The notes under the pieces were generated by a model that had not been told where the DNA came from, ran no database searches, and saw nothing but the letters and a program-made list of their open reading frames with translations. Of a stretch of DNA of 15,950 nt, positions 7,231 through 15,425 are shown piece by piece (within the stretch, counting starts at the first letter, position 1; each line of letters begins with the position of its first letter). Location of the stretch: assembly GCA_910587325.1 (NCBI GenBank), contig CAJUKB010000029.1, positions 1 to 15,950 of the forward strand, given 5' to 3'. Source of the stretch: an uncultured Bacilli bacterium (GTDB lineage: Bacteria; Bacillota_I; Bacilli_A; RF39; UBA660). The position numbers were made by a program, and so were the translations under genes.

Positions 7231-9414
7231 ATGAATTTTGTTTCGTTAGAGAATAAAGGTAAAAAATTATTTGCTAAATTTCCTAAAACTAGGCGATTTT
7301 TAAAAAAAATTTATCAGAGAACAATGTATTTGATTTCAAAGGATGATATAAAATCGGAAGGAAATATTTGTAGAATATCTCCTGATAATCAATATGAATA
7401 TTTTTATGGATATTATGATAAATCTCCTTGGGATATTACAGATAAATATGTACTTGCTCTACAAGTAAACAATGCTAGAAAAACACCAGATTCAGTAGAG
7501 GAAGCAACTATTGTTGTATTTGATACATTAAATAACAATTCTATAATAGAAATTGGTAAGACACATTGTTGGAATACCCAACAAGGATGTATGGCTCAGT
7601 GGTTAGGACCTGACTTTAAAAGTCGAATTATTTATAACGATTTTCGTAATGGAAATTTTTGTGCTGTAATTTATAATTTTGAAAAAAAGATAGAAGAAAA
7701 GGTTTTAGATAAACCAATCTATGATGTAGCTAAAGATGGAACTTTTGCATTAACACTAGATTTTTCAAGATTACATAATTTAAGAAAAGGGTATGGTTAT
7801 GCAAATTTAAAAGAAGAGAATAAAAAAGAATTATGCCCTGATAGTCCATGTGTTTGGAAAATAGAATTGAATACTGGAGATATTGAAGAAATATTACGTT
7901 ATACTGATTTAAAAAAATTTGAAACAAGAAATGAAATGGTAAAGGCCAAACATAAAGTAAATCATATTATGATTAGTCCCAATGGAAAAAGATTTATGGT
8001 ATTACATCGATGGTTTAAAAATAAAGAAAAATTCACTCGATTATTAACTATGAATATAGATGGTACTGATATTTATAATTTAAGTGATAATGATTTCGTT
8101 TCACATTGTTGTTGGAAAAATGATCATGAAATACTTTCTTTTTTAAGAAAAAAGGAAGGAGAGCATTACTATTTGTTAAAAGATAAAACTCAAGAATATA
8201 GGATGTTTTGGGATGAGTTAAATACGGATGGACATTGTACTTATTCTCATGATAAAAAGTATGTAATAACAGATACTTATCCAAATAGAAAAAGAAAAGC
8301 TACAGTTTATTTATGTGAAGAAAATAAAAATGCTGTCAAAATAGCCACTGTATTTTCGCCATTTAAATATGATAATGATGTTAGATGTGATTTACATCCA
8401 AGATGGAATCATAAAGGAGATAAAATATGTATTGATTCAGTACATGAAGGAAAAAAAGAATTGTATGTACTTGATATAATTCTAAAAAAAAATTTTTTAG
8501 AGAATGTGGCAGAAAAACATAAAATTACAGTATTGATGTCAACTTATAATGGAGAAAAATATATTGAAGAACAATTAGAAAGTCTATTAAATCAAGTTGG
8601 TGTGGATTTAAACATACTTATTCGAGATGATGGTTCTACAGATAATACTATAAAAATATTAGAAAAATATCAAAAAAATAATAAGCAAATAAAATGGTAT
8701 GCAAATAATCATTTAGGCGCTTCAAAAAGTTTTTTAGATTTGTTAAAGAATTCTCCTGAAACTGAATTTTATGCATTTTGTGATCAAGATGATGTTTGGG
8801 ATAAGGATAAATTACTCCAAGCAATTTCTTATTTAACAAAATTTCCTGAAGATACTCCTAATTTGTATTATTGTGGGCAACGCCTAGTAGATAAAGATTT
8901 AAATTTTATTTCTAATCATTATGTTGACAATAAAAGGTCTGATTATACTAATTTTTTAATTAGCAATGTTGCAGGATGTACTTTAGTTATCAACAAAAGT
9001 TTACGTGATAAAGTAAATATGAAAACACCTAATTTTATTTTAATGCATGATAGTTGGATTTTTAAAATTTGTTTAGCATTAGGTGGAAATTATTATGTAG
9101 ATCCCAAACCACATTTATTTTATAGACAACATGGAAATAATGCTGTAGGATTGAATAAGGGATTAAAATCTAAAATACGCCAAATGAGAAGGTATATCAA
9201 CAACTTTAAAATTCAAAAGCAAGTGCAAGAATTGTATTATTTTTATGGAAAAGAAATGATAAAATCTTATAAAGAATTTTGTTTAGAAATAATGAATAAT
9301 AATAAAAAATCCTTTTTTAAACGACTTAATCTCATAAAAAATAGACAAATTAATTTTAATAGCAAAGGGTTGAATTTTACGATTAAATTAAAAGTTGGAA
9401 TGAAAAAGTTATAG
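7231..9414 (+). CDS. beta-propeller (TolB-like) domain fused to a GT2 glycosyltransferase
   Basis: A 727-residue two-part protein. Residues about 45-425 form a WD40/TolB-like propeller of a type I recall from glycan clusters: GYYDKSPWD (60-68), a conserved HCWNTQQGC block (112-120), FSRLHNLRKGYGY, ISPNGKRF (near 250) and HPRWNHKGDKICIDS. Its role is unknown. Residues 431 to about 700 are a GT2 (GT-A fold) enzyme with ITVLMSTYNGE (432-442), RDDGST (465-470), the metal-binding DQDDVW (518-523), HDSW (606-609) and YRQHGNNAVG (from 631). These C-terminal motifs resemble rhamnosyltransferase-like GT2 proteins, but the sugar is not certain. No signal peptide is seen, so it is cytoplasmic and should extend the lipid-linked repeat unit. 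The seam falls on an A9T6 tract (8484-8498). A GTG at 8506 could be an independent GT2 start. The gene's GAGG site overlaps the previous stop. Confidence 0.82.
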   Translation: MNFVSLENKGKKLFAKFPKTRRFLKKIYQRTMYLISKDDIKSEGNICRISPDNQYEYFYGYYDKSPWDITDKYVLALQVNNARKTPDSVEEATIVVFDTLNNNSIIEIGKTHCWNTQQGCMAQWLGPDFKSRIIYNDFRNGNFCAVIYNFEKKIEEKVLDKPIYDVAKDGTFALTLDFSRLHNLRKGYGYANLKEENKKELCPDSPCVWKIELNTGDIEEILRYTDLKKFETRNEMVKAKHKVNHIMISPNGKRFMVLHRWFKNKEKFTRLLTMNIDGTDIYNLSDNDFVSHCCWKNDHEILSFLRKKEGEHYYLLKDKTQEYRMFWDELNTDGHCTYSHDKKYVITDTYPNRKRKATVYLCEENKNAVKIATVFSPFKYDNDVRCDLHPRWNHKGDKICIDSVHEGKKELYVLDIILKKNFLENVAEKHKITVLMSTYNGEKYIEEQLESLLNQVGVDLNILIRDDGSTDNTIKILEKYQKNNKQIKWYANNHLGASKSFLDLLKNSPETEFYAFCDQDDVWDKDKLLQAISYLTKFPEDTPNLYYCGQRLVDKDLNFISNHYVDNKRSDYTNFLISNVAGCTLVINKSLRDKVNMKTPNFILMHDSWIFKICLALGGNYYVDPKPHLFYRQHGNNAVGLNKGLKSKIRQMRRYINNFKIQKQVQELYYFYGKEMIKSYKEFCLEIMNNNKKSFFKRLNLIKNRQINFNSKGLNFTIKLKVGMKKL
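8484..8498. repeat. A9T6 homopolymer tract at the domain seam
   Basis: Nine A's followed by six T's fall exactly between the propeller and the glycosyltransferase. Read as written, the frame continues (LKKNFLENVAEK). Removing one A gives CTA AAA AAA ATT TTT TAG, an immediate stop. Adding one A leads to a TAA eight codons after the tract. The stop formed by the -1 change would lie 5 bases before GTG 8506. Confidence 0.7.
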
Positions 9415-9432
9415 TAGAGAAGAGGTGTTTTA

Positions 9433-10308
9433 ATGGTTTCAGTAATTATACCAACATATAATAGGGCAAAATTAATAAAAAGAGCTATACAGAGCGTATT
9501 AAATCAGACTTATAAAGAAGTTGAAATTATTGTAGTTGATGATGGCTCTACAGATAATACGGAGCAAATAATTAATAACTTTTCATGTAATAACCTAAAA
9601 TATATAAAACTTGAAAAAAATTGTGGGGCTTGTAAAGCAAGAAATATTGGTATAGAAAATGCTTCTGGAGAATTTATTTCCTTTTTGGATAGTGATGATG
9701 AATGGGATCCTTATAAATTAGAATACCAATTAAATTTTCTGAAACAAAAAAATGCAAGTGTTGTAGTTTGTAATTACTATTACATAAAAAATAATAACAA
9801 AATTTTAAAAATTTCACCTAAGCATAATGATATAATAACTTATAATGAATTATTATATGAAAATTGTATAACAACAGGTGCTATTTTAGCCACAAAAAGC
9901 GTTTTTGAAAAAAATAATTTTGATTTAAAAATGCCTAGATATCAAGATTGGGATATAGTTTTAAGAATATCGCAAAAAAATGTTATTTATTTTTTAAATG
10001 TTCCTTTATTGTTTCAATATTTTCAAGATAACAGTATTACAAATGTAACAAGTAAATTGAAAAAATATAATGCTTTAGAAAGAATATTTTTAAAAAATGA
10101 AAAGCAATTTTATAAAAATAAACGAGCTTTAGCACATATTTATTGGTCAATGGGGATGTATAGCTTATATTTAGAAAATACTAAAATGGATTATTTAAAA
10201 AAGGGCTTAATCTTAGATAAAAACATTTTTAAAAGATTACTTATTTACATTTTTATTCGTTTTGGTTTAAAGAAAAAAATTATGAAAATGTATGAAAAAA
10301 GACATTAA
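9433..10308 (+). CDS. GT2-family glycosyltransferase
   Basis: Cytoplasmic glycosyltransferase that adds one sugar to the repeat unit. It has the standard GT2 N-terminal half: VSVIIPTYNRAKLI at the start, VVDDGSTDNT (Asp36-Asp37), the GACKARNIGIENASGE block (65-80) and the metal-binding FLDSDDEWD (84-92). Further on is a typical QDWDIVLRIS. The C-terminal third is basic and rich in Lys and Tyr, without clear membrane spans. At 291 residues it is a normal single-domain member. ATG follows an AGAGGTG site. Donor and acceptor cannot be assigned. Base composition is very AT-rich, like the neighbours downstream. Confidence 0.9.
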   Translation: MVSVIIPTYNRAKLIKRAIQSVLNQTYKEVEIIVVDDGSTDNTEQIINNFSCNNLKYIKLEKNCGACKARNIGIENASGEFISFLDSDDEWDPYKLEYQLNFLKQKNASVVVCNYYYIKNNNKILKISPKHNDIITYNELLYENCITTGAILATKSVFEKNNFDLKMPRYQDWDIVLRISQKNVIYFLNVPLLFQYFQDNSITNVTSKLKKYNALERIFLKNEKQFYKNKRALAHIYWSMGMYSLYLENTKMDYLKKGLILDKNIFKRLLIYIFIRFGLKKKIMKMYEKRH

Positions 10309-10328
10309 TTAAAGAAAGGGGAATTCGT

Positions 10329-11474
10329 GTGAATTTATACAATAAAAAAATTAAAATTGCTGATTTACTTTTCTTTTTTGCTTGGACTATTTATTTAATT
10401 TCTTATACTTTTTTTAAACTAAGCGAATTATCAGTTATGTTTGATTTATCAAAAGTTTATAAATATATTCAAATATTGGTAGGTACGATTTTTCTTATAA
10501 AAATTATTTTTGTTGATAAGCATCGTTTAAAAGATTTGTTAATATATTTTGCAATTATTGTTCTTTTTCTCATAAATGCTTATTTTGCAGATACTGAGTT
10601 TTTACTTTTTATTTTATTAATTGTACTGGCTTCTAAAAATATAGATTTTAAAAAATTTGTTCAAAATGATATTAAAATTAGAATTTTATTATTATTTATA
10701 ATAATTTTTCTTTGTTTAATTGGTTTTCTACCTAATTTTTCGAGAATAATAAATGGAATTTATAAACAATCATTTGGTTTTGCACATCCAAATGTTTTAT
10801 GTACTTATGTAGTTACTATTTTATTAGAAATTTTATATTTAAATAAAAAAATAAATCTAATTTATATTATTTTTAATATCTTTATTTTAAGTGTTTTGTA
10901 TTATTTTTGTAATTCTAGAACAAGTATTTATGCTTACATTATAGTTTTCATAATGTATATTGGTATCAAAAATAAAGAAAAGTTTTTTAATCATAAAAAA
11001 ATATCAAGACTATTTTGTGGACTTCCTATTATATTGTTTCTGCTAAGTATTTTTTGCATTTATTTATATGGAATAAAAAATGAATTTATAATAATATTAA
11101 ATAATCTGTTAACAACTAGAATTAGTAGTGGCTATAGATTTTTTAGTAATTATGGTATAACATTATTTGGCTCTCCAATTAAAACTATAAGTACTAGGGC
11201 GGCGTTACTGTCTGGGGTATCTATAGATACTATAGATATGGGATATTTAAAAATAGCTATAAATAATGGTTTATTAATCAGTTTAGTAATTATAGGTGTA
11301 TTAGTATTTTTGCAAAAAAATGCAATAAAAACAAACAATTATAAAATACTTTTAATTAGTACATATTTTATAATTGTTGGATTTGCTGAAGCTAATATTT
11401 GTAATGTTCTATTAAATTTCTCTTTTGTATCATTATTTTACCTTATAGATTTAAGAAAAAAGCAAAAAGAATAG
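10329..11474 (+). CDS. wzy: Wzy-like polysaccharide polymerase
   Basis: Multi-span membrane protein (381 residues, about ten hydrophobic segments) placed where the repeat-unit polymerase is expected, between glycosyltransferases and flippase. Wzy proteins join undecaprenyl-linked repeats at the outer face of the membrane and are too diverged for sequence motifs alone. Support comes from the FGFAHPNVLCTYVV segment, a large non-membrane loop (about 250-305) containing TRISSGYRFFSNYGITLFG, and DMGYLKIAINNGLL before the last helices, a common arrangement in Gram-positive Wzy. Start is GTG 10329, 7 bases after an AAAGGGG site. The region is extremely AT-rich (7 G/C in the 60 bases 10801-10860). 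It could only be confused with an O-antigen ligase, less likely in this setting. Confidence 0.8.
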   Translation: MNLYNKKIKIADLLFFFAWTIYLISYTFFKLSELSVMFDLSKVYKYIQILVGTIFLIKIIFVDKHRLKDLLIYFAIIVLFLINAYFADTEFLLFILLIVLASKNIDFKKFVQNDIKIRILLLFIIIFLCLIGFLPNFSRIINGIYKQSFGFAHPNVLCTYVVTILLEILYLNKKINLIYIIFNIFILSVLYYFCNSRTSIYAYIIVFIMYIGIKNKEKFFNHKKISRLFCGLPIILFLLSIFCIYLYGIKNEFIIILNNLLTTRISSGYRFFSNYGITLFGSPIKTISTRAALLSGVSIDTIDMGYLKIAINNGLLISLVIIGVLVFLQKNAIKTNNYKILLISTYFIIVGFAEANICNVLLNFSFVSLFYLIDLRKKQKE

Positions 11475-11485
11475 GTGACAAGGGT

Positions 11486-12505
11486 ATGCGAAGGAATGCT
11501 GTAATCGATATTATGAAAGCTTTAGGTATCATTTTAATGGTATTAGGGCATAGTGGATCTATTTTTACTAATTGGATTTATCAATTTCATATGGCTATGT
11601 TTTTTATTATTGCTGGCTATTGTTTTAAAGATGAATATATGAAAAATAAAATAGGGTTATTAAAATTATTAAGAAATAGAATAAAATCATTATATTTCCC
11701 ATGCCTTTTATTTAATTCAATGATAGTTCTATTTCATAATTTTTTCTTGAAAATACATTTTATTGATGGAGTTATCTATAATGGAAAAGAGATAATCTTC
11801 CGATTATTCAAATGTCTATTATTTTCAGGAGGTGAGAATTTAAGTGGCGCTATGTGGTTTTTAAGAACGATGTTTTTTTCAACAATACTTTTTGCAGTTA
11901 TCAACTTTTTATGTAATAGATATAAAAAAAATAATCTTATAAGATGGATTATTTATAGTGTTTTATTATTTATTGGATGGAAAGGGGTTTGTTTTTCTTT
12001 TGGCAAATATTTTAATATATTAACTGTTTTAATTTTATTTCAAATTGGAAATTGTATAGGTAAAAATTTTAATTTAAGTTTAAATACAAAAAAAGCAAAT
12101 ATTTATTTAATAATAGGTTTCCTATATATAAGTATTCCACTATTATTTACAAATAATACAATATCACTTGCTTCTAATCGTATTATTAATCCATTTTATT
12201 TTATTTTTTGTTCTTGTAGTGGGACATTATTTTGTGTAGGTTTAGCTAATTTATTAAAAAAAATTAGATTTAGTATGTGGCTTGAATATATTGGCAAAAA
12301 TACTTTACCAATTGTAATGGGACATTTTATAGCAATGAAAATAGTCACTTTAATACAAATATTAATTTATCATGAAAATATTTCACTATTAAGTTCTCAC
12401 CCAATTTTATATGCTAGTTTTATTTGGAGTATATTTTATATGATTATTGGAATTAGTGTTCCATTGATAATTCATAAGTTATATTATAAAATAAAAAAAA
12501 TTTAG
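11486..12505 (+). CDS. acyltransferase-3 family polysaccharide O-acyltransferase
   Basis: Integral membrane acyltransferase (339 residues), probably adding O-acetyl or a similar group to the repeat unit. It has the family start NAVIDIMKALGIILMVLGHSG (His22) and FHMAMFFIIAGYCFKDE (34-50), then an Arg-rich RNRIKSLYFP and GAMWFLRTMFF. About ten membrane helices are visible. Unlike the first gene of the window it has no SGNH extension, which fits the single-domain, fucose-4-O-acetylase-like form found in capsule loci. Its position between polymerase and flippase supports work on this polymer. ATG lies just after an AAGGG site, 11 bases past the wzy stop, so it is in the same transcript. Confidence 0.88.
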   Translation: MRRNAVIDIMKALGIILMVLGHSGSIFTNWIYQFHMAMFFIIAGYCFKDEYMKNKIGLLKLLRNRIKSLYFPCLLFNSMIVLFHNFFLKIHFIDGVIYNGKEIIFRLFKCLLFSGGENLSGAMWFLRTMFFSTILFAVINFLCNRYKKNNLIRWIIYSVLLFIGWKGVCFSFGKYFNILTVLILFQIGNCIGKNFNLSLNTKKANIYLIIGFLYISIPLLFTNNTISLASNRIINPFYFIFCSCSGTLFCVGLANLLKKIRFSMWLEYIGKNTLPIVMGHFIAMKIVTLIQILIYHENISLLSSHPILYASFIWSIFYMIIGISVPLIIHKLYYKIKKI

Positions 12506-12520
12506 AGAGGAATAAGATAT

Positions 12521-13948
12521 ATGAACAGCGGTATTAAAAAAAATTTTATATATAATTTTATTTATCAAATATTGATAATATTAATTCCTTTAATTGTTGC
12601 ACCTTATTTATCAAGAGTAATAGGCGCAGAAGGAGTAGGAATTTATTCTTATACTCATTCTATTGTATACTATTTTATGTTATTTACTTTACTTGGAGTT
12701 AATAATTACGGAAATCGTTCTATTGCAAAAGTGCGAGATAATAAAGAAACCCTAGCAAAAACATTTTGGAGTATTTATTTTTTTCAATTTATTACAGGTT
12801 TTTTTATGTTGATTGTATATCTAATTTATCTTTGCTTATTTGATATTTCTTTTAAGACTATTGCTTTTATTCAAAGCTTATTTATAATTTCATCTATTTT
12901 AGATATTAATTGGCTTTATTTTGGTTTAGAAGAAATAAAATTAACCATTACTAGAAATACTTTTGTAAAATTAGGAAGTTTATTTTTAATATTTTTATTA
13001 GTAAAATCAGAAAAGGATGTTTGGATTTATACTTTAATAATGTCTGGAATGATAGTATTAAGTCAAATTTTAATATGGAGTTTTGTTAAGAAAAAAGTAG
13101 GTTTTTTTAAAGTAGGTTTTAAAGATATTATTTTACATATAAAACCTAATTTGATTTTGTTTATTCCGGTAATTGCAGTTAGTTTATATAAAATAATGGA
13201 TAAAATAATGTTAGGGATTTTGTCTAATATTTCTGAAGTTGGATTTTATGAAAATGCAGAAAAAATAATCAATATTCCTGTTACTTTAATTGCCGCACTA
13301 GGAACAGTCATGCTTCCTAGAATATCGAATTTAGTTTCAAAAAATGAAAACGAAAAAATTAATCAGTATATTCATAAGTCGATAAAATTTATTATGTTTT
13401 TATCTTGTGCTATGTGTTTTGGACTTATGGCAATAGGGTATAATTTTGCTCCTTTATTTTTTGGAAATGAATTTCAAAAGACAGGAATATTAATAATATT
13501 ACTTGCTCCAACTTTATTATTTTTATCCTTTGCGAATGTTTTAAGAACACAATATTTAATTCCTACTGAAATGGACAAAATTTATATTATTTCGGTTTCT
13601 TTGGGAGCATTAGTTAATCTAATCTTAAATCTTATTTTTATTCCAAAATATGCAAGTATTGGCGCTTGTTTTGGTACCATTGCGGCAGAGTTTATGGTTA
13701 TGTTTTATCAAACAATGGCTGTACGAAGAAAATTAGCTATAAAATCATATTTAAAAGATATATTTCCATTTTTTATAAAAGCTTTAGTAATGTTTGTTAT
13801 TGTTTATCCATTAAATTATTTAGATATGTCTTCATTTTTACGATTACTTCTGCAAACCACATTAGGAGGAATACTTTATCTATTATTCAATTTTTCTTAT
13901 ATTCGAAAATTATTTGATAGAGAAAAACAAAATATAAAGAAAATATGA
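12521..13948 (+). CDS. wzx: Wzx-type polysaccharide repeat-unit flippase
   Basis: MOP/PST-superfamily exporter that moves the undecaprenyl-linked repeat unit across the membrane before Wzy acts. Typical N-terminus: FIYQILIILIPLIVAPYLSR followed by VIGAEGVGIYSYTHSIV and GVNNYGNRSIA. WLYFGLEE and the KIMDKIMLGILS segment are also family-typical. The whole 475-residue protein is built from repeated hydrophobic helices of the 12-14 span kind, a normal length. ATG follows an AGAGAGGAATAAG site and the gene begins 15 bases after the acyltransferase stop. With Wzy upstream this identifies a Wzx/Wzy-dependent pathway. Confidence 0.93.
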   Translation: MNSGIKKNFIYNFIYQILIILIPLIVAPYLSRVIGAEGVGIYSYTHSIVYYFMLFTLLGVNNYGNRSIAKVRDNKETLAKTFWSIYFFQFITGFFMLIVYLIYLCLFDISFKTIAFIQSLFIISSILDINWLYFGLEEIKLTITRNTFVKLGSLFLIFLLVKSEKDVWIYTLIMSGMIVLSQILIWSFVKKKVGFFKVGFKDIILHIKPNLILFIPVIAVSLYKIMDKIMLGILSNISEVGFYENAEKIINIPVTLIAALGTVMLPRISNLVSKNENEKINQYIHKSIKFIMFLSCAMCFGLMAIGYNFAPLFFGNEFQKTGILIILLAPTLLFLSFANVLRTQYLIPTEMDKIYIISVSLGALVNLILNLIFIPKYASIGACFGTIAAEFMVMFYQTMAVRRKLAIKSYLKDIFPFFIKALVMFVIVYPLNYLDMSSFLRLLLQTTLGGILYLLFNFSYIRKLFDREKQNIKKI

Positions 13949-13954
13949 TACAAT
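13946..13954 (+). promoter_or_regulatory. possible extended -10 promoter before the LCP gene
   Basis: TGATACAAT overlaps the wzx stop codon and fits TGn plus a -10 with one mismatch. No -35 is visible. The predicted start (about 13961) would leave only a short leader holding the TTGGAGGG ribosome site. Weak evidence. Confidence 0.3.
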
Positions 13955-13976
13955 ATTCAAGACTTGGAGGGATATT

Positions 13977-15425
13977 ATGAAAAAAGAGAAAAAACAAAGA
14001 CTATTTTTAATTTTTAAAATTTTAGTTACGATTTTTTTATTATGTAGTTTTGGTGTTTTTATTTATCAAGTTTTAAAATTAAATGTAGTACCTACAAAAT
14101 ATCTGGTTGGTGGATGTATAGGAATTGGCTTATTCTTTTTATTATTTCTATACTTGCTTTATAGTAAAAAAAGCATAGTGATAAAAATAATTAGTATTGT
14201 TCTTCTTTTGTTATGTTCCACTGGCTTTCTTTACGGAACAAAATATATTGTTAATACTTATAACTTTATTGAAAATACAAAAGCAGAATATGATACATTG
14301 TCTTATTCTATATTGGTTCTAAGTGATAGTGGATACAATTCTATAGATGATTTAAAAGACAAAAATATTTTATATTTAAATAATGACTACAAAGAAGAAA
14401 TTAAAACCGAATTAAATAAAAAAATCACCTATAAAGAAAATTTAAAAGAGGAATTCGGAAGTGTTATTGACGGGCTTTTAAATGGAGAAAATGATGCTAT
14501 TGTTTTAGAAGAGAGTTATATTACAATTGTCAAAGATGAAATGGATGACTTTGAATCTAGAACTAAAGTAATTTATACGTTTGATGTAAGAGAAAAATCC
14601 CATATTGAAAACGAAGAGCAAAAAGAAAACATAACAATTACTATGGAACCATTTATTCTTTATATTAGTGGAATTGACCAATGGGGAAATAGGGTAAGTA
14701 CAAGAGGTAGAAGTGATGTCAATCAACTTGCTGTTGTAAATCCCAAAACAAATCATATTTTACTTGTGAATACGCCAAGAGATTATTATGTCCAGTTAGC
14801 TGGAACAACAGGTCTTCGTGATAAACTAACTCATGCAGGTATTTATGGAGTAGAAAAAAGTATTAAAACATTAGAAAATCTATATGATATAGACATTAGT
14901 CATTATTTACGAGTAAACTTTAATACAGTTGTACAAGTGGTAGATGTAATTGGAGGAATTGATATAAATTCTGATCAAGCGTTTAAACCACGTCATGGAA
15001 AAGAGTATGTCGTAAAGGGCTGGAACCATTTTGATGGGGCGATGGCGCTTGCTTATGCTAGAGAACGTTATGCTTATAAAACAGGAGATCATCATCGTGG
15101 AGCAAATCAACAACAAGTCATTACAGCTATACTTGAAAAAGTAACGAAATCAAGTGTTTTAATAAGCAAATATAATAGCATTTTAAGTACTTTAAATGGC
15201 AGTTTTAATACGGATATGTCCACTAGTGAAATTACTTCTTTTATTAAATACCAACTTGATAAAATGCCTTCTTGGAAAATTGATACTTTTGCTGTAACAG
15301 GGAGTGGAAGTATGGATTATACTTATAGTATGGGTTCTAAATACAAACTATATGTGATGGAACCGAATATGAATACTGTAAATACAGCGAAAGCAAAAAT
15401 AAATGAGGTTTTAAATGAAAAGTAG
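13977..15425 (+). CDS. LytR-CpsA-Psr (LCP) family polysaccharide-to-wall transferase, Cps2A-like
   Basis: Extracellular, membrane-anchored enzyme expected to transfer the finished polymer from undecaprenyl pyrophosphate to peptidoglycan. The 482 residues hold three N-terminal membrane helices (about 10-30, 41-61, 67-87), an accessory domain (about 105-205) and the LCP domain (about 222-460). LCP residues are in place: ISGID (Asp234), RSDVN (Arg245, Asp247), NTPRDYYV (Arg268), LRDKLTHAG and YARERYAY (Arg362, Arg364). From memory, length and numbering nearly match pneumococcal Cps2A. The accessory part contains DDLKDKNILYL and LLNGENDAIVLEESY, which look like a solute-binding-protein fold. ATG follows a TTGGAGGG site. 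The stop lies inside the next gene (11-base overlap). Confidence 0.92.
   Translation: MKKEKKQRLFLIFKILVTIFLLCSFGVFIYQVLKLNVVPTKYLVGGCIGIGLFFLLFLYLLYSKKSIVIKIISIVLLLLCSTGFLYGTKYIVNTYNFIENTKAEYDTLSYSILVLSDSGYNSIDDLKDKNILYLNNDYKEEIKTELNKKITYKENLKEEFGSVIDGLLNGENDAIVLEESYITIVKDEMDDFESRTKVIYTFDVREKSHIENEEQKENITITMEPFILYISGIDQWGNRVSTRGRSDVNQLAVVNPKTNHILLVNTPRDYYVQLAGTTGLRDKLTHAGIYGVEKSIKTLENLYDIDISHYLRVNFNTVVQVVDVIGGIDINSDQAFKPRHGKEYVVKGWNHFDGAMALAYARERYAYKTGDHHRGANQQQVITAILEKVTKSSVLISKYNSILSTLNGSFNTDMSTSEITSFIKYQLDKMPSWKIDTFAVTGSGSMDYTYSMGSKYKLYVMEPNMNTVNTAKAKINEVLNEK

Noticed and set aside
8629..9559. Near-identical DNA words in the two GT2 genes as a recombination repeat
   Set aside because: The similarity is limited to the codons of the conserved DDGSTDNT motif and does not extend beyond it.
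13666..13917. Overlapping plus-strand frame inside wzx
   Set aside because: It is an out-of-frame shadow of a well-supported flippase with no recognisable protein features.
15052..15122. LCP motif GDHHRGANQQQ as a damaged active site (usual second Arg replaced by Asn)
   Set aside because: The catalytic Arg pair in RERY is intact, and an Asn-Gln-Gln variant is, as far as I recall, common in LCP proteins of Clostridia and Bacilli.
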